DNA of 64,000 nucleotides, taken from NCBI GenBank assembly GCA_963721305.1, contig CAVRIR010000005.1, positions 930,001-994,000 on the forward strand, in the 5' to 3' direction. The notes under the pieces are model-generated. The model saw only the letters and a program-made list of their open reading frames with translations, ran no database searches and was not told the origin of the DNA. This document shows, piece by piece, positions 44,343 through 53,497 of this stretch. The translations under genes were made by a program, and so were the position numbers. Source of the stretch: DATAES01 sp963721305 (GTDB lineage Bacteria; Actinomycetota; Acidimicrobiia; Acidimicrobiales; JACDCH01). Every line of letters starts with the position of its first letter. Positions within the stretch are counted from its first letter, which is position 1.

Positions 44343-44555
44343 TTACGACGACTTCTTGCGCCGACCGTAGCGACGCTCGAACCGGTCGATGCGCCCTCCG
44401 GAGTCAACGAGCTTCTGCTTGCCGGTGTAGAAGGGATGGCACTCGCTGCACAGCTCGACGTGCATGTCGCCCTTGGTCGAGCGGGTGGTGAAGACGTTGC
44501 CGCACGAGCACCGCACCTCGGTCACCACGTAATTCGGATGGATATCGGCCTTCAT
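44343..44555 (-). CDS. rpmE: 50S ribosomal protein L31 (zinc-binding form)
   Basis: Protein of 70 aa beginning MKADIHPNYVVTEVRCSCG, with the zinc cysteines in CSCGNVF and CSECHPFYTGKQ, so this is the zinc-containing C+ form that is replaced by a C- paralog under zinc starvation in many actinobacteria. Basic C-terminus (ERRYGRRKKSS). Located after rho as in mycobacteria. Confidence 0.95.
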   Translation of the reverse strand: MKADIHPNYVVTEVRCSCGNVFTTRSTKGDMHVELCSECHPFYTGKQKLVDSGGRIDRFERRYGRRKKSS

Positions 44556-44584
44556 AGGGTCTCGCAGTCTAGAGGCGTTTCCCG

Positions 44585-44630
44585 TTCTGGCGTCAGCTGC
44601 GGCGGATATCCGCCGCTCCTGACGCCAGAA
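44585..44630. repeat. 46-base nested palindrome, copy 2 (between rho and rpmE)
   Basis: Arms TTCTGGCGTCAG/CTGACGCCAGAA around the perfect inner palindrome GCGGCGGATATCCGCCGC. It matches 27696-27741 in length and in both arms. It sits 10 bases after the rho stop on the rho transcript and 30 bases before the rpmE start, so it could separate or tune expression of the two genes. Confidence 0.82.
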
Positions 44631-44640
44631 CGAACAGCAG

Positions 44641-46569
44641 TCAGCCGGAGATCGACGGGGCCTTGGCGATCTCGGCCAGGAACTCGTCGTTGGACTTGAA
44701 GGTCTTCATCCGGTCGATGAGCAGCTCGAGGCCGGCACCGTTGTTGCCACCGCCTTCGCCCCCCGACAGACCCGACAGCACCCGCCGCAGCTTCCAGACC
44801 ATGTTGAGCTGGTTGCGGGCGAAGAGCAGCTCCTCGTGGCGGGTGGACGAGGCGTCGACGTCGATGGCGGGATAGATCCGCCGCTCGGACAGCTTGCGGT
44901 CGAGCCGCAGCTCCATGTTGCCGGTGCCCTTGAACTCCTCGAAGATGTGCTCGTCCATCCGGCTGCCGGTCTCGACGAGAGCGGTGGCGAGGATCGTGAG
45001 CGAGCCGCCTTCTTCGATGTTGCGGGCGGCGCCGAAGAACTTCTTCGGCGGGTACAGCGCGCCGGCGTCGATACCACCGGACATGATCCGGCCGCTCGCC
45101 GGTGCGGCGAGGTTGTAGGCGCGGGCCAGCCGGGTGATGCCGTCGAGGATGATGACCACGTCCTCGCCCATCTCGACCATGCGCTTGGCGCGCTCGATCG
45201 TGAGCTCGGCGACGACCGTGTGCTCGTCGGACGGACGGTCGAACGTCGACGCCGCGACTTCACCCCGCTGCAGCCAGCGCTTCATGTCGGTGACCTCTTC
45301 GGGTCGCTCGTCGACGAGCAACACGATGAGCTTCACGTCGGGACTGTTGACCTCGACCGCCCGGGCGATGTTCTTCATGATCGTGGTCTTGCCCGCCTTC
45401 GGCGGTGACACGATCAGACCCCGCTGGCCCTTTCCGATCGGCGAGATCAGATCGATGATGCGGTTCGTCATGTTCGACGGATCGTCGGCGAGCTCCATCC
45501 GGAGCTTCTCGTCCGGGAACAACGGGGTGAGGTCCTCGAACCGGCGGCGGTTGCGCGCCTGCTCGGGATCCATCTCGTTGACCGAGTCGATGCGCAGCAG
45601 CGCGGGGTTCTTCTCGTTGCGCGACGCCGGACGGCTGGCGCCCTTCAAGTAGTCGCCCTTGCGCAGACCGAACTGACGGGCCTGCTTCACCGACACGTAC
45701 ACGTCGTCCTTCGACGGCAGGAAGCCCTTCAAGCGGAGGAAGCCGTAGCCCTCGTCGCGCAGGTCGAGATAGCCCTCGACCTCGACCGGCTCGCCGGTGA
45801 ACGGCTCTTCCGGCTGGTTCGGACGCTCGCGATCGCGGTCGCGATCACGGTCGCGATCACGGTCACGGTCACGTCCACGCCTGCGTCTGCGGCGGTTGCC
45901 CGGCTCGCCGTCATCGCGCTGCTGTGGACCCGACTGGCCTTGGCCGCCTTGGCCGCCTTGGCCGCCTTGCCCGCCTTGGCCGCCTTGGCCCGACTGGCCT
46001 TGGCCGCCGCCTTGCCTGGGACCGCCGCGGTCGCCCTGTCCACCGTCATTCGAGCCACCGTCGCTCTGACTCGCGGCGCGACCCTGCTGACGCGGTTCGT
46101 CGTGATGCTCGTGCGATGTCTGTCCGGCGGTGGACTGATCCGGTTGGTCTGCCGCTGAAGGACTCGCCTCAGCGGCCTCGGCCGCGATCGCGAGCTCCCA
46201 CTCGGCCGGCGGCTCGTCGTCGAACGACGGCGCCTGCTCGATCTGTGGCGCAGGCGTCGTCGGCGCGGCGTCGAACGCCGGAGCGGCTTCGGTCGCGGAC
46301 TCGGTCGCGAGGCTGCCGTTGCCGTCGCGGCCGTTGCCGTCGCGGCCGTCGTTGTCGCGGCCGTCGTTGTCGCTGCGGTCGTACCCGTTCTCCCGAGACG
46401 ACTCGGGTGGGGGCACGGCGCCGGCCAGTTGCAGCACGAGCTCCACGAGCTCGGCCTTCTTCGCACGCGACCCCGCCTTGCCACCCATCGCCTCGACGAT
46501 CGCGGCGAGTTCGCTGCGGTCCTTCTGCTCCAGCTTCGAGCGTGAGAGTGCAGTCGCCTCGACGCTCAT
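44641..46569 (-). CDS. rho: Transcription termination factor Rho with long disordered insertion
   Basis: Hexameric RNA helicase, 642 aa (E. coli: 419). Residues ~1-45 hold the usual N-terminal helix domain (ELAAIVEAMGGKAGSRAKKAELV). Residues ~60-260 are a low-complexity insertion with NDGRDNDGRDGNGRDGNG, GQGGQGGQGG and RDRDRDRDRD runs. The RNA-binding fold (GYLDLRDEGYGFLRLKGFL) and the ATPase follow: P-loop SPPKAGKTT, DERPEEVTDMKR, Q-loop and R-loop near DGITRLARAYN. Such insertions occur in actinobacterial Rho and can aid RNA binding or condensation. Confidence 0.95.
   Translation of the reverse strand: MSVEATALSRSKLEQKDRSELAAIVEAMGGKAGSRAKKAELVELVLQLAGAVPPPESSRENGYDRSDNDGRDNDGRDGNGRDGNGSLATESATEAAPAFDAAPTTPAPQIEQAPSFDDEPPAEWELAIAAEAAEASPSAADQPDQSTAGQTSHEHHDEPRQQGRAASQSDGGSNDGGQGDRGGPRQGGGQGQSGQGGQGGQGGQGGQGGQGQSGPQQRDDGEPGNRRRRRRGRDRDRDRDRDRDRDRERPNQPEEPFTGEPVEVEGYLDLRDEGYGFLRLKGFLPSKDDVYVSVKQARQFGLRKGDYLKGASRPASRNEKNPALLRIDSVNEMDPEQARNRRRFEDLTPLFPDEKLRMELADDPSNMTNRIIDLISPIGKGQRGLIVSPPKAGKTTIMKNIARAVEVNSPDVKLIVLLVDERPEEVTDMKRWLQRGEVAASTFDRPSDEHTVVAELTIERAKRMVEMGEDVVIILDGITRLARAYNLAAPASGRIMSGGIDAGALYPPKKFFGAARNIEEGGSLTILATALVETGSRMDEHIFEEFKGTGNMELRLDRKLSERRIYPAIDVDASSTRHEELLFARNQLNMVWKLRRVLSGLSGGEGGGNNGAGLELLIDRMKTFKSNDEFLAEIAKAPSISG
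45828..46010 (-). repeat. Short tandem repeats inside rho coding sequence
   Basis: Two microsatellite-like tracts: a 6-base-period tract of GCGATC/GGTCGC type (about 45828-45885) that encodes the Arg-Asp run, and a 9-base-period TTGGCCGCC tract (about 45939-45992, six units with one variant) that encodes Gly-Gln-Gly. A third set near 46319-46378 encodes the Asp-Gly-Arg/Asn repeats. All are in multiples of three, so length change would keep the frame. Confidence 0.75.
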
Positions 46570-46845
46570 CGATCACCTCGTTTCTGAGGGTCAGCCGTTG
46601 GTGGGCTCACACAACAGCCAGGACGCCGACGCAGTACGGAGGTGCGTGCGGCGCGTTCCCGCGGGTCTCCAGCGGAAGTGCACACGGATCCCCACCGGAG
46701 TGTTTCGGCTGCGGCACCTCGCTCGATTGAGCGGTTGACGCGGAAAATATGTTAGCGACCACCCAGCGAGACCGGCAACAACCGCGATGTGTCCTCGTGG
46801 TATTTCCCGCCGGTAGAGCGAGACCGGTCGGCCAGACTGAGTCGT
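46570..46845. promoter_or_regulatory. Divergent control region of rho and an ABC export operon
   Basis: This 276-base gap holds no reading frame with coding character. The rho side (minus) would carry a leader of about 150-200 bases, long enough for autoregulation as known for rho genes. The middle (46741-46755) has the AT-rich run GGAAAATATGTTAG, which could be a -10 region for the rightward ABC operon. No clear operators are visible. Confidence 0.4.
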
Positions 46846-47592
46846 GTGGGGGCAGTTCTGGAAGCGCGCGGCTTGCGCAAGAAGTTCAAGGACGTCCAGG
46901 CCGTCGACGGCATCGACATCGTCGTCGGCATGGGCGAACGCGTCGCGCTTCTCGGCCCGAACGGCGCGGGGAAGACCTCGACGCTGTTGATGTTGCTCGG
47001 CGCGGTCATCCCCGACGAAGGCACCATCGAGATCCTCGGCCATCGACTGCCGAAGGAGCGATCGAAGGCCATGGCCGACGTCGGGTTCGTCGCCGGCTAC
47101 CTCCCGCTCCCCGACCGGCTGCGCGTGCGTGAAGCACTCTCCGTGTTCGCGGGCTTCTACGGGATGCGACGCCAGGCCGCGGACGAGGCGGTCGCTCGTG
47201 GCCTCGCCCGCTTCCGCATCACCGGCCTGGCCAACCGCATGTGCATGGAGCTGTCGTCCGGACAGCGCACGCTCGTCGGCATCGTCAAAGCATCCATGCA
47301 CCAGCCTCGGCTGCTCGTGCTCGACGAACCGACCGCGTCGCTCGATCCCGACGTCGCGCACCGAGTGCGCGCCGGACTGCTCGACATCTGCGCGAACGAC
47401 GGCACCGCGCTCCTCGTCACGAGCCACAACATGGTCGAGGTCGAGCGCCTGTGCGAGCGCGTGGTGTTCATCGCCGGCGGGCGCATCGTCGCCGACGGAA
47501 CCCCTGAAGAGGTCGCCGCCACGTTCGGCCACCGCGATCTCGAATCGGTCTTCCTGCAACTGGCCGGCACCGACATGGACCCGGACGAGTGA
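46846..47592 (+). CDS. ABC-2 type transporter ATP-binding protein
   Basis: ATPase of 248 aa from GTG 46846. Walker A GPNGAGKTST, a signature reading LSSGQRTLV in place of LSGGQ, Walker B RLLVLDEPTASLDPD and the switch His in TSHNM. The sequence RLRVREALSVFAGFYGM marks the drug/polysaccharide-export subfamily. Its stop precedes the permease ATG by one base, so the pair is co-translated. Confidence 0.9.
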   Translation: MGAVLEARGLRKKFKDVQAVDGIDIVVGMGERVALLGPNGAGKTSTLLMLLGAVIPDEGTIEILGHRLPKERSKAMADVGFVAGYLPLPDRLRVREALSVFAGFYGMRRQAADEAVARGLARFRITGLANRMCMELSSGQRTLVGIVKASMHQPRLLVLDEPTASLDPDVAHRVRAGLLDICANDGTALLVTSHNMVEVERLCERVVFIAGGRIVADGTPEEVAATFGHRDLESVFLQLAGTDMDPDE

Positions 47593-47593
47593 C

Positions 47594-48382
47594 ATGAGCT
47601 GGTTACGAGTGATGACGGTGGTGCGACGCCACTGGTACGTGTTGTGGCGCAGTCCGAACCGCTGGTTCGACATCGCCGTGTGGCCGTTGTTCGACGTGTT
47701 GCTGTTCGGCTCGCTCGGCGCGTTCGTCGCGCAGGAGAACAACGCGTCCCGAGCAGCCGCGCCCTACCTGCTCGCCGGCATCATGCTCTTCCACGTCCTG
47801 TTCCAGTGCCAGATCGCGGTGACGACCGGGTTCATGGAGGAAACGTGGTCGCGCAACCTGCTCAACATCATGACGACGCCGATCACCGAAGGCGAGTACG
47901 CGGCCGGACTCGTGGTCTACGCCTTCATGAAGCTGGCGCTCGCCATGACCACGATCTCGGTCGTCGCGTTCGTGACCTACCAGTTCAATCTGGGAAGCAT
48001 CGGCTGGGGGCTGGTGCCGATCGTCGGCATCCTGCTGCTGGTCGGTTGGTCGATCTCGCTGTTCGTGATCGGATTGATCCTGCGGTACGGGCAGTCGGCC
48101 GAGATCCTCGCGTGGGGCCTCAACTTCGTGTTTCTCGCGTTGTCGGGCGTCTTCAATCCGATCTCCGCGTTGCCGGCCGCGGTGCAGCCCATCGCGCGCA
48201 TCTTGCCGACCACGTACGCGTTCTCCGCCATGCGGACACTGCTCGACGGCAACCCCGTCCCGTGGGACCAGGTGTTGTGGGGCTACGTCGGCGCCATCGT
48301 GCTGTGCGGGTTGGGCTACTGGTTCATCGTCCACATGCTCGACACGTTCCGCCGCCGCGGTTACGTCACGCGCTTCAGCTAA
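47594..48382 (+). CDS. ABC-2 type transporter permease
   Basis: Permease of 262 aa with six spans (WPLFDVLLFGSLGAFVA, LLAGIMLFHVLFQC, KLALAMTTISVVAFVTY, VPIVGILLLVGWSISLFVIG, LNFVFLALSGVFNPISALP, VLWGYVGAIVLCGLGYWF). FNPISALPAAVQPIARILPTTY is the ABC-2 signature region. It probably exports a hydrophobic compound or wall polymer; the substrate is not shown. About 100 bases follow before the convergent ApgM-like gene, with a small CCGCC/GGCGG hairpin. Confidence 0.85.
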   Translation: MSWLRVMTVVRRHWYVLWRSPNRWFDIAVWPLFDVLLFGSLGAFVAQENNASRAAAPYLLAGIMLFHVLFQCQIAVTTGFMEETWSRNLLNIMTTPITEGEYAAGLVVYAFMKLALAMTTISVVAFVTYQFNLGSIGWGLVPIVGILLLVGWSISLFVIGLILRYGQSAEILAWGLNFVFLALSGVFNPISALPAAVQPIARILPTTYAFSAMRTLLDGNPVPWDQVLWGYVGAIVLCGLGYWFIVHMLDTFRRRGYVTRFS

Positions 48383-48482
48383 TTGCGTTCCCCGGCCACG
48401 CATGCCGCGTATGGCCGCTCCTCCGCCTGGCGGCTCCGTCGCTCGCATGGTCGAGCCGATCTCAGCACCGGTGAGGGGTCGT

Positions 48483-49625
48483 TCACGTGACGAGGCGGCC
48501 CATGAGCGCGTGGCCCGGGACGGGCGCGCACGCCGCCGTCGCCGGCTCGGAGTAGACGCCGCCCGGTCCGTCCACCGAAGCGTCGACGAGCAGGTACGGC
48601 ACCGAGTCGGTCGTGTGGGTCTTCAGCCGCACCGGCGTCGGATGGTCCGGCAGCAGGAGCAAACGCCACGGCCCGATGGCATCGAGGCCGTCGATCAGTC
48701 CCGCGAGGATGCGGCGGTCCCAGTTCTCGAGCGCCTTCACCTTCTCGTCGAGGTCGCCCGCGTGCCCCGCCTCGTCCGTGGCTTCGACGTGCACGAGAAA
48801 GAGATCGGTGTCGCTTTCGAGCGCGCGCAGCGCGGCGTCGCGCTTGCCCTCGTAGTTCGTGTCGAACCATCCGGTCGCACCTTCGACCTCGACGACATCG
48901 ATGTCGGTCAGGACGCCGAGGCCCCGCACCAGATCGACGGCCGTGCACAGCCCCGCGTGCACGCCGTACTGGTCGCGGAACGCCGGCATGTCGGGTTGGA
49001 AGCCCTGCCCCCACAGCCACACCTGGTTGGCGGCGAGGTCGAAGCGGGCGAGGACGTCGCGCGAGGCGTCCATCAGCGCCTGGACCTTGCCCGCGGCCGG
49101 CCCGCTCGGCAGCACCACGGGCTTGTCGGACAAGTCATGCGGCGCCGCGCACTCGGCGTCGGCCCAGTCGGCCGGTGCGACGACGATGTGTCGGTACTGC
49201 ACCCCCGGATGGAACGACACCCCGTCACCACCGAGCTCCTTGTCGAGCGCGGCGATGGCCTCGGCGGCCGCATCGGATGCGGGATGCCCGCCCGCGAAGT
49301 CGACCATCGTCCCGTCGTCGCCGACCGTCACGAGGTTGCAGCGGTACGCGACCTGATCGGCTCGCAAGCGCAGGCCGAGCGCGGCTGCTTCGATCGGCGC
49401 CCGGCCGGTGTGGAACCTCTCCGGGTCGTACCCGAGGATCGACATGTTGCCGACGTCCGACCCGGGCGGCAGCCCCGGCGGGATCACGGCGGCGCGACCG
49501 ACCTCACCCCGCGCGGCGAGGCGCGCCAGCGTCGGCATCGACGCCGCCTCGAGCGGCGTGCGCCCGCCGAGCGCGTCGATCGGTTCGTCGGCGCAACCGT
49601 CGGGGACGCACACCACGTACTTCAT
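48483..49625 (-). CDS. ApgM-family (archaeal-type) phosphoglycerate mutase homolog; candidate homoserine kinase
   Basis: Alkaline-phosphatase-fold protein, 380 aa. Metal-binding Asp in VPDGCADEP, the phospho-Ser region PPGSDVGNMSILGYDPERF, HVEATDEAGHAGD and LLPDHPTPVRLKTHT are the family blocks. Annotated members are cofactor-independent phosphoglycerate mutases, but bacterial ones have been proposed as non-orthologous homoserine kinases. Here it takes the place that thrB has between thrC and rho in mycobacteria, on the same strand, and no GHMP-kinase thrB is visible. ATG 49625. Its in vivo reaction is an inference. Confidence 0.82.
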   Translation of the reverse strand: MKYVVCVPDGCADEPIDALGGRTPLEAASMPTLARLAARGEVGRAAVIPPGLPPGSDVGNMSILGYDPERFHTGRAPIEAAALGLRLRADQVAYRCNLVTVGDDGTMVDFAGGHPASDAAAEAIAALDKELGGDGVSFHPGVQYRHIVVAPADWADAECAAPHDLSDKPVVLPSGPAAGKVQALMDASRDVLARFDLAANQVWLWGQGFQPDMPAFRDQYGVHAGLCTAVDLVRGLGVLTDIDVVEVEGATGWFDTNYEGKRDAALRALESDTDLFLVHVEATDEAGHAGDLDEKVKALENWDRRILAGLIDGLDAIGPWRLLLLPDHPTPVRLKTHTTDSVPYLLVDASVDGPGGVYSEPATAACAPVPGHALMGRLVT

Positions 49626-49674
49626 CTGCCGACACTATGCCGGGCGTGCGAGAATGACGGCGGAGGATCCAGCC

Positions 49675-50820
49675 ATGCCTTACGCAGAAGGGCGCCGTTA
49701 CTACGACGCCGACAGCCATGTGATGGAGACGAGCGACTGGCTCGTCACCTATGCCGACCCGGACATGCGGGAGCGGATCCGGCCGCTGTACCTCGGAGGT
49801 GCGGGCAAGCTGGCCGACCAGGCCGTGCGGGACGCCGACGAGCGCAAGGCCGGCGCGGTCACGCTCGACACCATCGAAGCCGGATTGATGACCCGCAAGG
49901 GATGGAGCGCGTACGGCGCGTTCGATCCCGAGGAGCGCAGCCACGCGCTCGACCTGCTCGGGTTCGACAAGCAACTGGTCTTCTCGACGTTCGCACCCAC
50001 GCAGTTCCTCGACGGCGATCCCGACCTCCTCTACGGCGGCACGCGCGCCCACAACCGCGCCATGGGCGAGTTCTGCCGCGACGACGATCGCCTGATCGCG
50101 GTCGGCTTCGTGCCGTTGCAGGATCCCGAGCGCGCGGTGACAGCGGTCGAGGAAGCGATGGCGTTCGGTTGTGGCGCGATCCTCGTGCCGTCGCATCCAC
50201 CGAAGACCCATTCGCCGACCCATCCCGATCTCGACGGCGTGTGGGCGCGACTGCAGGATGCCGATGTGCCGTTGATGCTTCACGTCGGCGGCGGCGGGCG
50301 TCCGCTGCGCCCCAGCTTCCATCAGAACGGGCGACCCAAGCCGACGGACTTCCTCGGCGGCGGCGAGAACATCCGCTCGAAGGACTACATGGTCCTGCAC
50401 AACCCGCCCGAGATCTTCATCGCGGCGATGGTGCTCGACGGCGTGTTCGAGAAGTTCCCACGGCTGATGTGCGGCGTGATCGAACAGGGAGCGCTCTGGG
50501 TCCCGGCCCTGCTGCGCCGCATCGACATCGCGCAGGGCACCTTCAAGAAGAGCGAGCCGCTGCTCGCCGACCTGCCGATGGCTGCGTCGGACTACATCCG
50601 GCGGCAGGTGCGGTTCACGCCCTTCCCCACCGAGCCGGTCGGCTGGCTCATCGACCAGGCAGGCGAAGAGCTGTTCCTGTTCTCGTCCGACTATCCGCAT
50701 CCAGAGGGCACGAAGGATCCACTCGGCAAGTTCGAGTCGACGCTCGAGGGCGTGAGCGCGAACGCGCTCGACCGGTTCTACTCGGGCAACTTCGCAGAGC
50801 TGTTCGCGCTCAGCGCGTAG
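49675..50820 (+). CDS. Amidohydrolase family protein (COG2159 type)
   Basis: TIM-barrel metal-dependent hydrolase or decarboxylase of 381 aa. It starts YYDADSHVMETSDWL (a variant of the DxH metal site), with LMLHVGGGGRPL contributing a His ligand and FSSDYPHPEG the last Asp. Relatives are decarboxylases of aromatic acids or hydrolases in xenobiotic pathways. ATG 49675 has GGAGG upstream; ATG 49654 is an alternative. It is oriented against thrC, with stops one base apart, and breaks the thrC-to-ApgM strand order. Confidence 0.82.
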   Translation: MPYAEGRRYYDADSHVMETSDWLVTYADPDMRERIRPLYLGGAGKLADQAVRDADERKAGAVTLDTIEAGLMTRKGWSAYGAFDPEERSHALDLLGFDKQLVFSTFAPTQFLDGDPDLLYGGTRAHNRAMGEFCRDDDRLIAVGFVPLQDPERAVTAVEEAMAFGCGAILVPSHPPKTHSPTHPDLDGVWARLQDADVPLMLHVGGGGRPLRPSFHQNGRPKPTDFLGGGENIRSKDYMVLHNPPEIFIAAMVLDGVFEKFPRLMCGVIEQGALWVPALLRRIDIAQGTFKKSEPLLADLPMAASDYIRRQVRFTPFPTEPVGWLIDQAGEELFLFSSDYPHPEGTKDPLGKFESTLEGVSANALDRFYSGNFAELFALSA

Positions 50821-50821
50821 C

Positions 50822-52175
50822 TCAGCGAGAGACAGCGGCGCGCACGAGCGCCTTGACCACGTCGAGGTCAGCAGCCACGACGTCGTAGCGCTCTTCGCCT
50901 TCGAGCGCGCTCGCCAGCCGATCGGGGATCGGCGGCTCGATGCCCGTGGCGCGCACCACCGCGTCAGGGAACTTCGCCGGATGCGCCGTGGAGAGACACA
51001 CGATCGGAGCAATGTCGTCGTCGACCCGATCCCCACGTACTCGACGTACTCGTGACGCGGCGCCGATCGCAACCGCCGTGTGCGGATCGATCAGGTACCC
51101 GTAGCGGTCATGGACATCACTGATGACCGCAGTCGTCTCGTCGTCGTCGAGTCGGGCTGCCGCGAACACCGGATCGCGGGGCGCTTCGACCGACCCGAGA
51201 TCACGGAAGCGCAACATCAGCTCGGCCGTGCGGGCACCGTCGCGATCGAGCAGCTCGAACAGAAGCCGTTCCATGTTCGACGAGACCTGGATGTCCATCG
51301 CCGGACTGATGGTCGGCACGACCTCTTCCGTGATCAGAGCACCCTTCGTCACCCACCGAGCCACGATGTCGTTGCGGTTCGATCCGATGATGAAGCGTTC
51401 GATCGGCGTGCCCATGCGCCGGGCGTACCAACCGGCGAGCACGTTGCCGAAGTTGCCTGTCGGGACGGCGAACGTGCACGGCCGGCCGATCGAGTCCTGT
51501 CCGGTGACGTAGTACACGATCTGCGCGAGGACTCGTCCCCAGTTGATCGAGTTCATGGCGCCGAGCTGCAGCTCGGACGCGGAACGCCTCGTCTGCGAAC
51601 ATCGCCTTCACCAGGTCTTGGCAGTCGTCGAACGTTCCCTCGACGGCGACGTTGTGCACGTTCGGCTCGTCGACCGTCGTCATCTGCCGTCGCTGGACGT
51701 CGCTCACCCGTCCGGCCGGGTGCAACACGACGATGTCGAGGTTCGCCCTTCCGACGCACGCCGCGATCGCGGCCGAGCCGGTGTCGCCGGATGTTGCCAC
51801 GACGATCGCGCGCCGCTCACCGCGCCGGTCGAGCTCGGCGTCCATGAGCCGGCCGACCAGTTGGAGCGCGACATCCTTGAACGACAGCGTCGGACCGTGC
51901 CAGAGCTCTTGCACCCAGATGTCGCGTTCCGCGTCGAGCTGGATGAGCGGGCACACGTCCTTGTGGTCGAAGGTGGCATACGCCTCGGCAACCAGGTCCG
52001 CGTCGACGCCGGTGATCAGCGTGGCGACATCGGCGTACGAATGCGGAAGTTCGCCGGGGAGCTTCGGCAGCGCCTCGGGCACGTAGAGCCCCCCGTCGCG
52101 CGCGAGCCCTTCGAGCACTGCGTCTTCGAAGTCGAGCTCGGGCGCACGACCGCGCGTGCTGACGAATCGCGTCAT
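50822..52175 (-). CDS. thrC: Threonine synthase, interrupted by a +1 frameshift
   Basis: PLP enzyme converting O-phosphohomoserine to threonine. From ATG 52175: MTRFVSTRGRAPELDFEDAV, PLP Lys100 in GPTLSFKDVALQ, VATSGDTGSAAIA. The frame breaks at about 51575 after DEAFRV; without the extra base it continues ELQLGAMNSINWGRVLAQI, as in known enzymes, to 50822. Total 451 codons plus one base, so 450 aa, the long plant/E. coli-like subclass. Its start overlaps the hom stop by 4 bases. The need for threonine makes a sequence error more likely than loss. Confidence 0.93.
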
Positions 52176-53470
52176 GAGATCACTCGGAGGAGCGTGCCGA
52201 CGCGGTCGACGACTTCGAGATCGCGCAGGCCACGCAACGTCGCCTGGACGTCTGCTTCGCGCGCGGTGTGGGTGATGAAGATCAGCCGAGCTTCCTCGCC
52301 GAGTCCTTCCTGCTCCATCGCGCGGATCGACACGTCATGCTGCCCGAACACGCTTGCAACTGCGGCGAGAACGCCGGGACGGTCTGCCACTTCGAGGTTG
52401 AGGTAGTACTCGGACCGCGCCTCGTCGATCGGCCGGATGCGCGCCTCGACAAGGGTGCCGACCGACGCACTCGAGTTCTTGCGCAGGTTCGTCGCCGCGT
52501 CGATCAGATCGCCGAGCACTGCACTCGCGGTCGGTGAACCGCCGGCTCCTCGTCCGTAGAACATGAGATTGCCGACGGCTTCGCCTTCGACGAACACCGC
52601 GTTGTAGCTCTCGCGCACGCTGGCGAGCGGGTGGCTCTGCGGGACCATCGACGGGTGCACGCGTACGCCGATCGCGCCGTCGACAGACTCGACGATCGCG
52701 AGCAGCTTCACGACGTAGCCGAGCCGCTTCGCGAACGCGATGTCGGCCTCGGTGATGCCGCTTATGCCCTCGTGGTACACGTCGCCGGCGACGACACGCG
52801 CGCCGAACGCGATGGAAGCGATGATCGCCGCCTTGGCACCGGCGTCGTAGCCCTCGACGTCAGCCGTCGGATCGCGCTCCGCGTACCCGAGGCTCTGTGC
52901 TTCCGAGAGCGCCTGGTGGTACGAGACGCCTTCCTCGGTCATGCGAGTGAGGATGTAGTTGGTCGTGCCGTTGACGATGCCGATCACACGAGTGATGCGC
53001 TCGCCGACGAGCGACTCTCGCAGCGGCCGGATGAGCGGGATGCCGCCCGCGACCGCGGCTTCGAAGAGCAGGTCGACACCGGCATCGTTCGCCGCGGCGA
53101 ACAGCTCCGCACCGACGTTGGCGAGCAGCTCCTTGTTGCCGGTCACGACCGGCTTCTTGGTGGCGAGCGCTTTGCCGATGAGCGTCCGCGCCGGCTCGAT
53201 GCCGCCGATCACCTCGACGATGACGTCGATGCTCGGGTCGTCGACCACCGCGGCGGCGTCGGTGGTGAGGACGCCCGGCGGGAGGTCGACGCTGCGCTCC
53301 TTCGACGCGCTGCGAACGGCGACGGCCGCGACTTCGAGCTGCACGCCGGTTCGTGACGCGATCTCGTCGCGACCACGTTGGATCAGGTCGACGAGCGGCG
53401 CACCGACGTTGCCGCAGCCGAGGATGCCGACCCGAACTCGATGGACCGGTTGCCCGTCGTGGTCACTCAC
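52172..53470 (-). CDS. hom: Homoserine dehydrogenase
   Basis: Protein of 432 aa, monofunctional type with regulatory tail. NAD(P) fold VRVGILGCGNVGAPL; catalytic segment GIVNGTTNYILTRM and GYAERDPTADVEGYDAGAKAAI (landmarks with the substrate Asp/Lys); ACT domain over the last ~75 residues (LEVADRPGVLAAVASVFGQ), for allosteric control by threonine. GTG start. It is 27 bases after lysA and overlaps thrC. Confidence 0.95.
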   Translation of the reverse strand: MSDHDGQPVHRVRVGILGCGNVGAPLVDLIQRGRDEIASRTGVQLEVAAVAVRSASKERSVDLPPGVLTTDAAAVVDDPSIDVIVEVIGGIEPARTLIGKALATKKPVVTGNKELLANVGAELFAAANDAGVDLLFEAAVAGGIPLIRPLRESLVGERITRVIGIVNGTTNYILTRMTEEGVSYHQALSEAQSLGYAERDPTADVEGYDAGAKAAIIASIAFGARVVAGDVYHEGISGITEADIAFAKRLGYVVKLLAIVESVDGAIGVRVHPSMVPQSHPLASVRESYNAVFVEGEAVGNLMFYGRGAGGSPTASAVLGDLIDAATNLRKNSSASVGTLVEARIRPIDEARSEYYLNLEVADRPGVLAAVASVFGQHDVSIRAMEQEGLGEEARLIFITHTAREADVQATLRGLRDLEVVDRVGTLLRVIS

Positions 53471-53497
53471 GACCGTCCACGGTAGTGGCCGCCTCGG

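Noticed and set aside
45828..46010. Possible CRISPR or other array at the tandem repeats in rho
   Set aside because: Units are 6 and 9 bases with no unique spacers, and they are in-frame codons of a low-complexity protein segment.
48383..48482. Possible further repeat between the ABC permease and the ApgM-like gene
   Set aside because: It contains CCGCC/GGCGG hairpin sequence but lacks the conserved core of any of the three repeat families; a plain terminator is enough.
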